From UBA5066 sp048500275 (lineage in GTDB: Bacteria; Acidobacteriota; Thermoanaerobaculia; UBA5066), in the NCBI GenBank assembly GCA_048500275.1, contig JASNYI010000001.1, positions 1,302,001 through 1,366,000 of the forward strand: a DNA stretch of 64,000 nt, given 5' to 3'. Of the stretch, positions 1 to 9,309 are shown in pieces. How positions within the stretch are numbered: position 1 is the stretch's first letter; each line of letters opens with the position of its first letter. The notes below the pieces were generated by a model that made no database searches, was not told the DNA's origin, and saw only the letters and a list, made by a program, of their open reading frames with translations. Both the position numbers and the translations under genes were made by a program.

Positions 1-317
1 AGGGGCACGGATCCGGAGAGGCGCGCGAACGGGTACCCGATCAGGGACGGCAGCGGATACCACTCCCCCAGGGCAATCGCGTTCGGGGCGGGAGCGAAGA
101 CGCGATCGTCGCGGGCGGAGAAGTCCCCGCGGTCGAACCGGGCCCACGCCCGCGCCATCGCTGTGGCGTTCGTCGTCGGGTCGTCCAGGACGTGCGCGTC
201 CGGCCGGGCGGCGACGAGGTGGGTCGCAGGGCGGAGGAACGTCCGGTGGAGGACAAGGAGCGGGAGGAGGAGCGCGAACGCCCAGGCGAGTCGAAGCCAG
301 GGATCGCGCCCCCCCAC
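1..317 (-). CDS. Polytopic membrane protein, N-terminal part (cut by window edge)
   Basis: A GTG-started frame begins two bases after the stop of the amylase gene and runs off the window, so only about 105 residues are visible. After a few charged residues there is a strong membrane helix (about residues 11-26, rich in Leu and Ala). A periplasmic-looking stretch follows with an aromatic/Pro-rich 'GEWYPLPSLIGYPF' segment near its visible end. This arrangement (one helix, then a short loop with FAPAPNAIALGEW) recalls large uncharacterised polytopic membrane proteins of the glycosyltransferase-C/YfhO type, but that is only a resemblance. The close spacing suggests co-transcription with the upstream amylase. 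Function not assigned. Confidence 0.6.
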   Translation of the reverse strand, partial: MGGRDPWLRLAWAFALLLPLLVLHRTFLRPATHLVAARPDAHVLDDPTTNATAMARAWARFDRGDFSARDDRVFAPAPNAIALGEWYPLPSLIGYPFARLSGSVP

Positions 318-319
318 GC

Positions 320-1975
320 TCAACGGACGCGCCAGATCCCCGTCCCGCGCGCGGGAAGCGTGACGCGGATCGCCCCCGGGCTCCCGCTCGGGTCCCCGGC
401 CGAGCCGTCGGCGAAGACCTTCTCGAACGAGGTCCCGCTCACGGCGTAAGGACCGGCCACGACGAAGCCGTCGGAGAGGTTGTGGACGACGAGAACGGTC
501 TCGCCGGCCGCCTGACGGAGAAAGGCGAGCGCCGGAGAGACGCCCGCCAGCGGCGAGAGGAGGGTGAGGTCCCCTTTCGCCAGGGCGGGGGCCGACTTTC
601 GAGCCCGGATCAGACTCCGGTAGCGGGAGAGGAGCGAAGCCGGGTCTCCCGTCTGCGTCGCGACGTTCGCGGTCTCGCGCCCGGGGGCGAAGCCGAACCA
701 GGGCGTCCCCGTCGTGAAGCCGCCGCCCGGCGAGGCGTCCCAGGGCATCGGGGTCCTCTTCGACTCGTCTCCCCCGGTCGGCCCGTTCTCGATCCCGACC
801 TCCTCCCCGTAGTAGAGGAACGGCGCGCCCGGAAGCGTCAGCAGGATCGCCGCCGCGTTTCGAAGGCGTCCCTGATTCCGCCCGAGCTGCGTGGCGAGCC
901 GGGCCTGGTCGTGGTTCGTCAGGAAGGGCGCGTCGAGGGCTCCCGCCGGGTAGACCCTCCGCATCTCGTCGAGCTTGGCGGCGATCGGCGCCCCGTTGCT
1001 CTCGGTCACGGCGCGCAGGACCCGCTCCGCGAGCGGAAAGTTGAAGCTGGCCGGCAGCTCGTCGCCGAACGGGATCGAGGGCGAGCCGTAGTAGGTCGCG
1101 ATGACGTTCGTGTCGGCCCAGTTCTCGCCCACGAGGAGAGCGCCCGGCTTCACGCGCCTCACGTGCGCGGAGAGCTCCTTCAGCGCCGCGTGCGTCTCCG
1201 CCGTGTCGGCCTGCCCCGCCCCCGCCCCCGTCTCGACGAGGTAGCGCGTGGCGTCGAGACGGAAACCGTCGAGGCCGCGCTCGAGCCAGAGGGAGGCGAC
1301 CCGCTTCATCTCCTCCCTGAGCGCCGGCGACCGCCAGTTGAGGTCGGGCATCCCTCCCCAGAAGACGCCGTAGTAGTACTGGTCGCCGCTCCGGTGCCAC
1401 GTGCCGTTGTTGCCGCCCCAGGGCTGCTTCCACCCCGGGTCCGTCGCGCTCCAGACGTAGAAGTCGCGGTACGGCGAGGAGGGAGACGCCGCGGCCGAGA
1501 CGAACCAGGGGTGCCCCGAGCCGCTGTGGTTGACGACGAGGTCCACGATGACCCGGATCCCCCGGCGGTGCGCCTCGTCGAGGAGCCTCAGGAAGCCGGC
1601 GTTCGTGCCATAGTCGGAGGCGATCTTCCCGTAGTCGATGGTGTCGTAGCCGTGGTAGCTCGGAGACTCGAAGACCGGCATGAGCCAGAGGGCGTCGACG
1701 CCGAGGTCGGTGCCGGTCGAGGGGTCCCCGTCGTTGAGGTAGTCGAGACGGGAGATCAGGCCGTCGAGGTCCCCCTTCCCGTCCCCGTCGGAGTCCTGGA
1801 AGCTCCTCACGAAGACCTCGTAGAAGACCGCACCGCGGGCCCACTCGAGCTGCCACCCGGCCTCCGAGGGTCTCCCCGGCACCGGCACGACCTCGCGCTC
1901 GGCCGGAGACACGCTCGCGCAGGTGAGCGCCGCCAGGGCCATCGAAAGGGCGAAGAAGAAACGTACAGAGCGCAT
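320..1975 (-). CDS. Alpha-amylase family (GH13) lipoprotein
   Basis: Retaining alpha-glucosidase/amylase-type enzyme acting on alpha-1,4-glucans outside the cytoplasm. The 551-residue protein starts with a lipoprotein signal (lipobox LTC, acylated Cys at residue 19), so it is probably anchored in a membrane. All four GH13 regions are visible: DLVVNH (145-150), GFRLDATR with nucleophile Asp241, VGEN with acid/base Glu284, and TNHD with Asp356. The N-terminal 'DGDGKGDLDG' segment is typical of GH13 amylases with a bound calcium. An AGGAGGT-like site precedes the ATG. With the 4-alpha-glucanotransferase nearby (other side of the ParB-like gene) it points to use of starch or glycogen. The exact subfamily and product spectrum cannot be told from sequence alone. 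Confidence 0.93.
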   Translation of the reverse strand: MRSVRFFFALSMALAALTCASVSPAEREVVPVPGRPSEAGWQLEWARGAVFYEVFVRSFQDSDGDGKGDLDGLISRLDYLNDGDPSTGTDLGVDALWLMPVFESPSYHGYDTIDYGKIASDYGTNAGFLRLLDEAHRRGIRVIVDLVVNHSGSGHPWFVSAAASPSSPYRDFYVWSATDPGWKQPWGGNNGTWHRSGDQYYYGVFWGGMPDLNWRSPALREEMKRVASLWLERGLDGFRLDATRYLVETGAGAGQADTAETHAALKELSAHVRRVKPGALLVGENWADTNVIATYYGSPSIPFGDELPASFNFPLAERVLRAVTESNGAPIAAKLDEMRRVYPAGALDAPFLTNHDQARLATQLGRNQGRLRNAAAILLTLPGAPFLYYGEEVGIENGPTGGDESKRTPMPWDASPGGGFTTGTPWFGFAPGRETANVATQTGDPASLLSRYRSLIRARKSAPALAKGDLTLLSPLAGVSPALAFLRQAAGETVLVVHNLSDGFVVAGPYAVSGTSFEKVFADGSAGDPSGSPGAIRVTLPARGTGIWRVR

Positions 1976-2025
1976 CCGGACCTCCGGGCCTCGGCCCTCG
2001 CGAAGGATATCGGACGGAGCGCGCC

Positions 2026-2922
2026 GTGAGCGGCTTCGACGCGGCGCGCCTCGGCGCCGTCATGTCCGACCTCCTCGCCCTCGTCCGCCAGCGGCCCCGC
2101 GACCTCCTCCCCTTCGAGGAAGTGCGCGAGCGGCTGAAGCTGCGCCGGGTCGTCGACCGGGGGACTCGGGACGTCCCGATCGGCCGGATCGTCGGGACGT
2201 TCGGCCGGCGCGGCGAGTTCAACCGGGTCTTCCTCCCCCGCTCCGAGGCGCTCCGCGAGCGGTGGGAGGACGTGAAGGACCTCGCCGAGGGAGCGGCGGG
2301 ATTCCCGGTCGTCGAGCTCTACCAGGTGGGAGACGTCTACTTCGCCGTGGACGGCCACCACCGCGTCTCGGTCGCGCGCTCCCTCGGGGCGCCGACGATC
2401 GAGGCCCACGTCCTCGAGTTCCTCACCCCCGTACCGCTCGGCCCGGACGCCTCGCTCGAGGACGTCCTTCAGAAGGAGGGGCTCGCCGACTTCCTCGAGG
2501 CGACGGGGCTCGTCCCCTCGGCGCCGGACGAGTTCCGGGTGACGCATCCCGGCGACTACGCCGAGATGCTCGAGCACGTCGCCGTCCACCGCTACTTCCT
2601 CGGGCTCGACCTCTCGCGGGACGTCTCGTGGGAAGAGGCGGTCCGATCCTGGTACGAGACCCTCTTCCTCCCGATGACGGCGACGATCCGGGAGAGCGGA
2701 GTCCTCGCGGAGTTCCCGGGAAGGACCGAGGCCGACCTCTACCTCTTCACGGCCCGCCACCTCCACGACCTCAGGGCGCGCTGGGGCGACGACGTGGCAC
2801 CGGGGCGCGCGGTGAAGCACTTCCGGCTCCAGGCTCGAGCGCAGAGGTCCGGGCGCCGGCGCGGGAAGAAGGTCGCGCCGGCTCCGGCCGGCGGAGGCGA
2901 CGAGAGCGGCGGGACCGCCTGA
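2026..2922 (+). CDS. ParB/Srx-fold nuclease-like protein of unknown role
   Basis: 298 residues, GTG start preceded by GGAG, divergent from the amylase gene. Residues about 50-135 look like a ParB/sulfiredoxin fold: 'PIGRIVGTFGR', then 'VVELYQVGDVYFAVDGHHR' and 'VSVARSLG', matching the DGHHR phosphate-binding signature. There is no visible HTH or CTP-switch partner domain as in chromosomal ParB, and no parA nearby, so plasmid or chromosome partitioning is unlikely. The middle is helical and acidic; the C-terminus is Lys/Arg-rich (last 40 residues), suggesting nucleic-acid or membrane contact. Similar stand-alone ParB-like proteins are annotated in Chloroflexota and Acidobacteriota without a proven function. 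Role left open. Confidence 0.75.
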   Translation: MSGFDAARLGAVMSDLLALVRQRPRDLLPFEEVRERLKLRRVVDRGTRDVPIGRIVGTFGRRGEFNRVFLPRSEALRERWEDVKDLAEGAAGFPVVELYQVGDVYFAVDGHHRVSVARSLGAPTIEAHVLEFLTPVPLGPDASLEDVLQKEGLADFLEATGLVPSAPDEFRVTHPGDYAEMLEHVAVHRYFLGLDLSRDVSWEEAVRSWYETLFLPMTATIRESGVLAEFPGRTEADLYLFTARHLHDLRARWGDDVAPGRAVKHFRLQARAQRSGRRRGKKVAPAPAGGGDESGGTA

Positions 2923-2934
2923 ACGGTCTTCGCG

Positions 2935-4464
<1,530 letters not shown>

Positions 4465-4528
4465 GGCGGACGATCGTACCGGAACGCCGCAACGATTCCG
4501 CGCCCTCTTCCGTACACGAGGGCGGGGC

Positions 4529-6751
4529 ATGAAACGGGACGAGCTCTCACGGCACGCGATCGCGGCGGTTCTCCTGCTGGCCGCCGCGATCGCACTTACC
4601 GGCTGCCGAGGCGCCCCGGCCCGCGGGGCGCCTCTCCCGGCGGGCGCGGAGGGGGGCCCCGACGCTCCCCGCCTCCTCCTGACCGGCGAGCTCGCGGCCG
4701 TCCGCTCGGTCGATCTCTTCGTCCCCGAGACGCCACTCTGGGAGCTCCAGCTGCGCTTCCTCGAGGAGGACGGAGCCCTCGTGAAGGCGGGCGACCGCGT
4801 GGCCGAGCTCGACGGGACGAGCCTGATGACCGACCTCGAGCAGGGGAGGATCGCCGCCGTCGAGGCCGAGACCGAGCTCGTCCGCTTCGACGCGGACCGG
4901 GAGGGGGCGCTCCTCGCCCGGGAGCACGCCCTCTTCGCGCGGCGGACCGACCTCGACAAGGCCCTCGTCGACGCGGGGATCCCCGCGGAGCTGCGCTCAC
5001 GGCGGGAGCACGAGGAGATGCAGCTCGCGCTCCGGCGCGCCGAGACCGAGGTCGCCAAGGCCGAGGCGGACCTCGCCGCCTACAGGGCGGCGGCGGAGGC
5101 GGACCGGGCGACGAAGGTCATCTCCCTGGACCGGGCCCGGAGCGAGCGGGACAAGCTCGAGGCGGCCGTCGACTCGCTCACGCTCCGGGCCCCGAAGGAC
5201 GGTGTCTTCGTCGTGGCCGAGAGTCCGCGGGAGAGGAAGAAGCTCCTGACGGGCGACACGCTCTGGCCCGGCCTGACCCTGGCCCGAATCCCCGACCTCT
5301 CCGCACTCCAGGTCGACGCCCTCCTCTTCGACGTCGACGACGGTCGGCTTCGCGCCGGCGACGCCGCCGCCGTCGTCCCGGACACGTTTCCCGAGTTGCG
5401 CCTCCCCGCGCGCGTCACCTCCGTCGCCCCGGTTGCCCAGCCCGTCGGCCGGGGTTCGCCCCGGATGGCGTTTCGCGTCGTCGTCGTGATCACCGGCGGA
5501 GACCTCGAGGGCCTGCGGCCCGGGATGTCGGTCCGCGTCGAGGTGCCGCCGGAGCCCCCCGCGAGCCCCCCGGCCGCTCGCCCTGGCCTCGCTCCCGAGC
5601 CGGACCTCGCGAGCGCCCGGAGGGCGAAGGTGGAACGGAGGGACCTCGTCCTCTCCGTCGGCCTGAAGGGGGAGCTCGCCGCCCTCGAAGCCGAAGCCCT
5701 CGGCCCCGTGCGACTCCCCGAGGTGTGGGACTACCGGATCGCCTTCCTCGCCCCCGAGGGTTCGGCGGTGAAGAAGGGCCAGCCCGTCCTCGGCTTCGAC
5801 ACGACGCAGCTTCGCCAGCGTCTCGAGGAGAAGCGGACGGAGGCCGAGTCGGCCGGGAAGGAGATCGACCGCAGGCGGCGCCTTCTCGCGATCGCGACGG
5901 GCGACCTCGAGCTGCAGCTCGCACAGGCCCGCGCGCAGCGGGAGAAGGCGGCCCTGAAGGTCGACGTCCCCGCCGAGGTCTCCGGCGCGAACGAGCTGCG
6001 AAAGGCGCGCCTCGACCTCGCTCTCGCCGAGGCCGAGACCGAGACGGTGGCCCGCCGGCTGGACGCCGCCGCCCGCGCCGCCCGCGCCGAGCTCTCCGTC
6101 CTCGAGGGACGCCGGCGCCGAGCCGCGCTCCAGGCGGCCGAGCTCTCCACGGCGATCGCCCGGATGACCGTCCCCGCCCCGCGGGCCGGCACGGTCCTCT
6201 ACGTCCCGAACTGGAGCGGCGACAAGAAGAAGGTCGGCGACCGGTGCTGGGTCGGGGAGAAGGTCCTCCAGGTTCCGGACCTGTCCCGCCTCGGCGTCCA
6301 GGGCGAGGTGGACGAGGCCGACGCCGGGTTCGTCCGGGAAGGCGCGGCCGTCTCTCTCCGCCTCGACGCCCAGCCCGACACCGAGGTGCGCGGGAGGGTC
6401 CGGACGATTCAGCGCACGGTCCAGCGGGCCTCGCCCCAGGTCCCGCTGAAAGTCGCCCGCCTCTCGGTGGACTTCGACGAGGTCGATCCCCTGAAGATGA
6501 AGCCGGGAATGCGCGTGAGGGGGCGGGTCGAGACGGGCCGCGTCTCCGGGACGCTCGCCGTGCCGTCCGACGCGGTGGTCCCGACCGAGGCGGGGCCGGT
6601 CGTCTGGGTGCCGGGCGGGCGCGGCGCCCGCAGGGTCCCGGTCGCCGCCGGGCAGCGGAACGAGGAATGGGTGGAGATCCGCTCCGGGCTCGCCGAGGGG
6701 GACGTCGTCCTTCGCGTCGCGCGCCCCTCGCAGCAGGGGTCCGCTCCGTGA
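4529..6751 (+). CDS. Tandem double-HlyD membrane-fusion lipoprotein
   Basis: 740 residues. The start at 4529 (rather than an in-frame ATG at 4463) gives a clean lipoprotein signal ending in LTGC at about residue 27. Two periplasmic adaptor modules follow in series. Module 1 (about 45-340) has a lipoyl-like half, a long coiled-coil hairpin rich in Glu/Arg/Ala, then 'LRAPKDGVF'. Module 2 (about 350-740) repeats the order with 'VLGFDTTQLRQRLEEKR', another hairpin and 'VPAPRAGTVLYV'. HlyD/MacA-type adaptors normally carry one module, so this is a fusion or duplication. It overlaps the next adaptor gene by GTGA, so the two subunits and the permease are translationally coupled. Substrate unknown. 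Confidence 0.85.
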   Translation: MKRDELSRHAIAAVLLLAAAIALTGCRGAPARGAPLPAGAEGGPDAPRLLLTGELAAVRSVDLFVPETPLWELQLRFLEEDGALVKAGDRVAELDGTSLMTDLEQGRIAAVEAETELVRFDADREGALLAREHALFARRTDLDKALVDAGIPAELRSRREHEEMQLALRRAETEVAKAEADLAAYRAAAEADRATKVISLDRARSERDKLEAAVDSLTLRAPKDGVFVVAESPRERKKLLTGDTLWPGLTLARIPDLSALQVDALLFDVDDGRLRAGDAAAVVPDTFPELRLPARVTSVAPVAQPVGRGSPRMAFRVVVVITGGDLEGLRPGMSVRVEVPPEPPASPPAARPGLAPEPDLASARRAKVERRDLVLSVGLKGELAALEAEALGPVRLPEVWDYRIAFLAPEGSAVKKGQPVLGFDTTQLRQRLEEKRTEAESAGKEIDRRRRLLAIATGDLELQLAQARAQREKAALKVDVPAEVSGANELRKARLDLALAEAETETVARRLDAAARAARAELSVLEGRRRRAALQAAELSTAIARMTVPAPRAGTVLYVPNWSGDKKKVGDRCWVGEKVLQVPDLSRLGVQGEVDEADAGFVREGAAVSLRLDAQPDTEVRGRVRTIQRTVQRASPQVPLKVARLSVDFDEVDPLKMKPGMRVRGRVETGRVSGTLAVPSDAVVPTEAGPVVWVPGGRGARRVPVAAGQRNEEWVEIRSGLAEGDVVLRVARPSQQGSAP

Positions 6752-8010
6752 GGCGCGCGCTCGTCGCGGCCCTGTCCCTGGCGGCCGTCGGCGTCGCGGC
6801 GTTCGGCACGGCCCGTCTTCGGTCGGGGCCCGGCGCCGCCGTCCCGACCCTCGTCGTCGCCAGGTCGCCCCTCGTGAGGACCGTCGTGGCCGAGGGAGTC
6901 CTCAAGGCGGTGGACGCCACCCCGGTCCGCGTTCCCGGGAACGACGTGAGCCTGAAGGTAGGCTGGATGATCGAGGACGGCAGCCCCGTGAAGGCGGGCG
7001 ACGTCGTCGTCCGCCTCGACCCCACCGCGACGGTCAAGCTCCTCGCCAACGGCCGCGCCGAGCGGGCGACAGCGGACTACCGTGGAGAGAAAGACCGCGC
7101 CGAGTCGGGCGCCGTCGTGGCGAACCTCGGGCGCGACGCCGAGCAGGCGCGACGCGAGCGGACGACCGCCGAGTCGTTCCAGAGCCGCGACCCCGAGCTC
7201 TTCTCCCGCCACGAGATCATCGAGGCCGACATAGACGTCGACCTCGCCACGCAGAAGGAGCGGCACGCCGTCGCGTCCCGAAGCGAACGGGTCGGGCTCG
7301 CCCGGACCAGCCGGGACCTCGTCGCCCTCGACGGGAAGAAGGCCCAGCTGAAGATCGACAAGGCCGAGAGGGAGCTCGCGGCCCTCGAGCTGAGGGCACC
7401 GCACGACGGCATCGTCGTCCTCCGGCGCAACTGGCGCGGCGAGCTTCCGCAGGTGGGGCAGGTCGTCTGGAGCAGCCAGACGCTCGCGGAGATCCCCGAC
7501 CTGACCGACCTCGAGGCCGAGGTCTGGGTCCTCGAGGCCGACGCCGGCGGCCTCGCCCCCGGCCGCCCCGCTACGGTCTCGCTCGAGTCGCACGCCGGGA
7601 CGTCCGTTCCCGCCACGGTGAAGTCGGTCGACGCCCTCGCGAGGCCTCGCCTCCGAAACGTCCCGATCCAGTACTTCGGGGCCGTCCTCTCTCTCTCCAC
7701 GACCGACCCGGCGCGCATGAAGCCGGGGGAGCGCGTCGCGGCGACGCTCGACCTCGGCGGAGAGGAGGACGCCCTCGTCGTACCCCGCCACGCCGTTTTC
7801 GAACGGGGCGGGAAGACCGTGGTCTTCCGGCTCACGAAGGGGGAGTTCACGGCGGTCCCCGTCACCCTCGGCGCCTCGGCCCTCGGGCGGGTCGCGATCG
7901 CCGGGGGCCTCGACGAGGGAGACGTCATCGCCCTCGTCGACCCCGAGGCGAGACCGGAGGCGGCGCCCTCGCCGGCGGCCGCGGGCTCTCCCGTCGGAGG
8001 CGCGTCGTGA
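6748..8010 (+). CDS. HlyD/MacA-type periplasmic adaptor
   Basis: 420 residues, GTG start overlapping the stop of the double-adaptor gene. A single N-terminal membrane helix (about 5-25) anchors it. Lipoyl-like beta segments ('DGSPVKAGDVVVRLDP' and 'LELRAPHDGIVVL') enclose a coiled-coil hairpin of about 110 residues. A beta-barrel part ('ATVSLESHAG') and a membrane-proximal domain follow. The C-terminal tail is Ala/Pro-rich. Its stop overlaps the start of the permease gene (GTGA). It is the second adaptor in the operon, so the pump may use a mixed ring of adaptors. No outer-membrane TolC-like gene lies nearby. Confidence 0.88.
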   Translation: MRRALVAALSLAAVGVAAFGTARLRSGPGAAVPTLVVARSPLVRTVVAEGVLKAVDATPVRVPGNDVSLKVGWMIEDGSPVKAGDVVVRLDPTATVKLLANGRAERATADYRGEKDRAESGAVVANLGRDAEQARRERTTAESFQSRDPELFSRHEIIEADIDVDLATQKERHAVASRSERVGLARTSRDLVALDGKKAQLKIDKAERELAALELRAPHDGIVVLRRNWRGELPQVGQVVWSSQTLAEIPDLTDLEAEVWVLEADAGGLAPGRPATVSLESHAGTSVPATVKSVDALARPRLRNVPIQYFGAVLSLSTTDPARMKPGERVAATLDLGGEEDALVVPRHAVFERGGKTVVFRLTKGEFTAVPVTLGASALGRVAIAGGLDEGDVIALVDPEARPEAAPSPAAAGSPVGGAS

Positions 8011-9242
8011 GCTTCCGGGAGTCCCTCCTGCGCGCCCTCGCGAGCCTCTCGGCGCACAAGCTTCGCTCGGTCCTGACGATGCTCGGGATGATCTTCGGGG
8101 TCGGCGCCGTGATCGCGATGCTCTCCATCGGGGCGGGGGCCGAACGGCAGGCGCTCGAGATGATCCGGCGCCTCGGGATCTCGAACCTCCTCGTGCGCGC
8201 GAAGGAGTACCGGGCCGAGGAGCTCCAGGAGGTGCGGAAGAAGTCGATCGGCGTCTCGCTGCGCGACGCGGCCGGCCTCGAGGAGGCGGTCCCCGGCGTC
8301 GCTTTCACCGGCCCCCGCGTGAGGGTGAACCCGTGGGCCGTGCGCGCAAGGGGCGGCAGGAGCGACGCGAAGGTCTCCGGCGTCTCCCATCGCCACGCCG
8401 AGCTCGTCGAGCTGCCGCTCGCCGCGGGGCGGTTCCTCGCGAGGTCCGACGAGGAGCGGCACGCCCAGGTCTGCGTCCTGGGGGACGGCGCCCGCCGGGA
8501 CCTCTTCGGCTGGGAGCCCGCGCTCGGCCGCGAGGTCAAGGTCAACGACGTCTGGTTCACCGTGGTCGGCGTCCTCGCCCCTTCGGGCGCCGGCGGCGAC
8601 TCCTTCCAGGGGGTTCCCGTCGGCTCGACGTCGCACGAGATCCTCGCCCCCTTCACCACGGTCCTTCGCAAGCTCGACCGCGACCCGCTCGAGTCGCCGC
8701 TCTCCGAGCTCGTCGTGAAGCTCGAGGACGGGGCGTCCCCGTCCGAGGCGGCCCGGCTCGCCTCGGCCCTCCTCGACCGGCTCCACGGCGGCGCGGCCGA
8801 CTTCGAGCTCGTCGTCCCCGAGGCGCTCCTGGCCCAGAGCCGGAAGACTCAGCGCCTCTTCAACGTCGTCATGGGGTGCATCGCCGGGATCTCGCTCCTC
8901 GTCGGCGGGATCGGGATCATGAACATCATGCTCGCCACCGTCCTCGAGCGGACGCGGGAGATCGGCATCCGGCGGGCGATCGGCGCCCGGCGAAAGGACG
9001 TCCTCGTCCAGTTCGTCGTCGAGGCCTTCGTCCTGAGCGCCCTCGGCGGGCTCCTCGGCGTCGTCCTCGGGGTCCTCATCGCGAAGGTCGTCGCCGCCTC
9101 GGCCGGCTGGCCGACGGTCGTCACGGCGTGGTCGCTCCTCCTCTCGACCGGGGTCTCGGGCGCCGTGGGGCTCCTCTCGGGCTTCTACCCGGCCCTGCGC
9201 GCCGCCTCGATCGACCCGATCGAGGCGCTCCGGTACGAGTAG
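8007..9242 (+). CDS. MacB/FtsX-type ABC transporter permease without an ATPase domain
   Basis: 411 residues. Membrane helix 1 lies at about 17-42 ('SVLTMLGMIFGVGAVIAML'). A periplasmic MacB core domain of about 220 residues follows. Three C-terminal helices contain the FtsX signature 'ERTREIGIRRAIGARRKDV' on the cytoplasmic side. This is the transmembrane half of a MacB-type mechanotransmission pump or a LolCE-like extractor. The ATP-binding subunit that should drive it is not in the operon: upstream are only the adaptors, and downstream is a convergent gene. Either an ATPase is encoded elsewhere or the operon has lost it. Confidence 0.9.
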   Translation: MSFRESLLRALASLSAHKLRSVLTMLGMIFGVGAVIAMLSIGAGAERQALEMIRRLGISNLLVRAKEYRAEELQEVRKKSIGVSLRDAAGLEEAVPGVAFTGPRVRVNPWAVRARGGRSDAKVSGVSHRHAELVELPLAAGRFLARSDEERHAQVCVLGDGARRDLFGWEPALGREVKVNDVWFTVVGVLAPSGAGGDSFQGVPVGSTSHEILAPFTTVLRKLDRDPLESPLSELVVKLEDGASPSEAARLASALLDRLHGGAADFELVVPEALLAQSRKTQRLFNVVMGCIAGISLLVGGIGIMNIMLATVLERTREIGIRRAIGARRKDVLVQFVVEAFVLSALGGLLGVVLGVLIAKVVAASAGWPTVVTAWSLLLSTGVSGAVGLLSGFYPALRAASIDPIEALRYE

Positions 9243-9252
9243 CGCGCCCCCG

Positions 9253-9294
9253 CGGACGGCGAGGGGCCGGCGGGGTGGGATCCCCGACCGTCCG
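9253..9294. terminator. Nested hairpin between convergent genes
   Basis: CGGACGG (9253-9259) pairs with CCGTCCG (9288-9294), and inside it CGGGG (9271-9275) pairs with CCCCG (9282-9286). It sits between the ends of the permease and the diguanylate cyclase, where a terminator serving both directions would be expected. There is no T-run, so Rho-independent termination is not certain. Confidence 0.35.
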
Positions 9295-9309
9295 GCAGCG
9301 CCCCGCGCC

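Noticed and set aside
2026..2922. Chromosome-partition parB/parS locus
   Set aside because: No parA neighbour, no HTH, and no clear parS-like (TGTTTCACGTGAAACA-type) site was noticed nearby.
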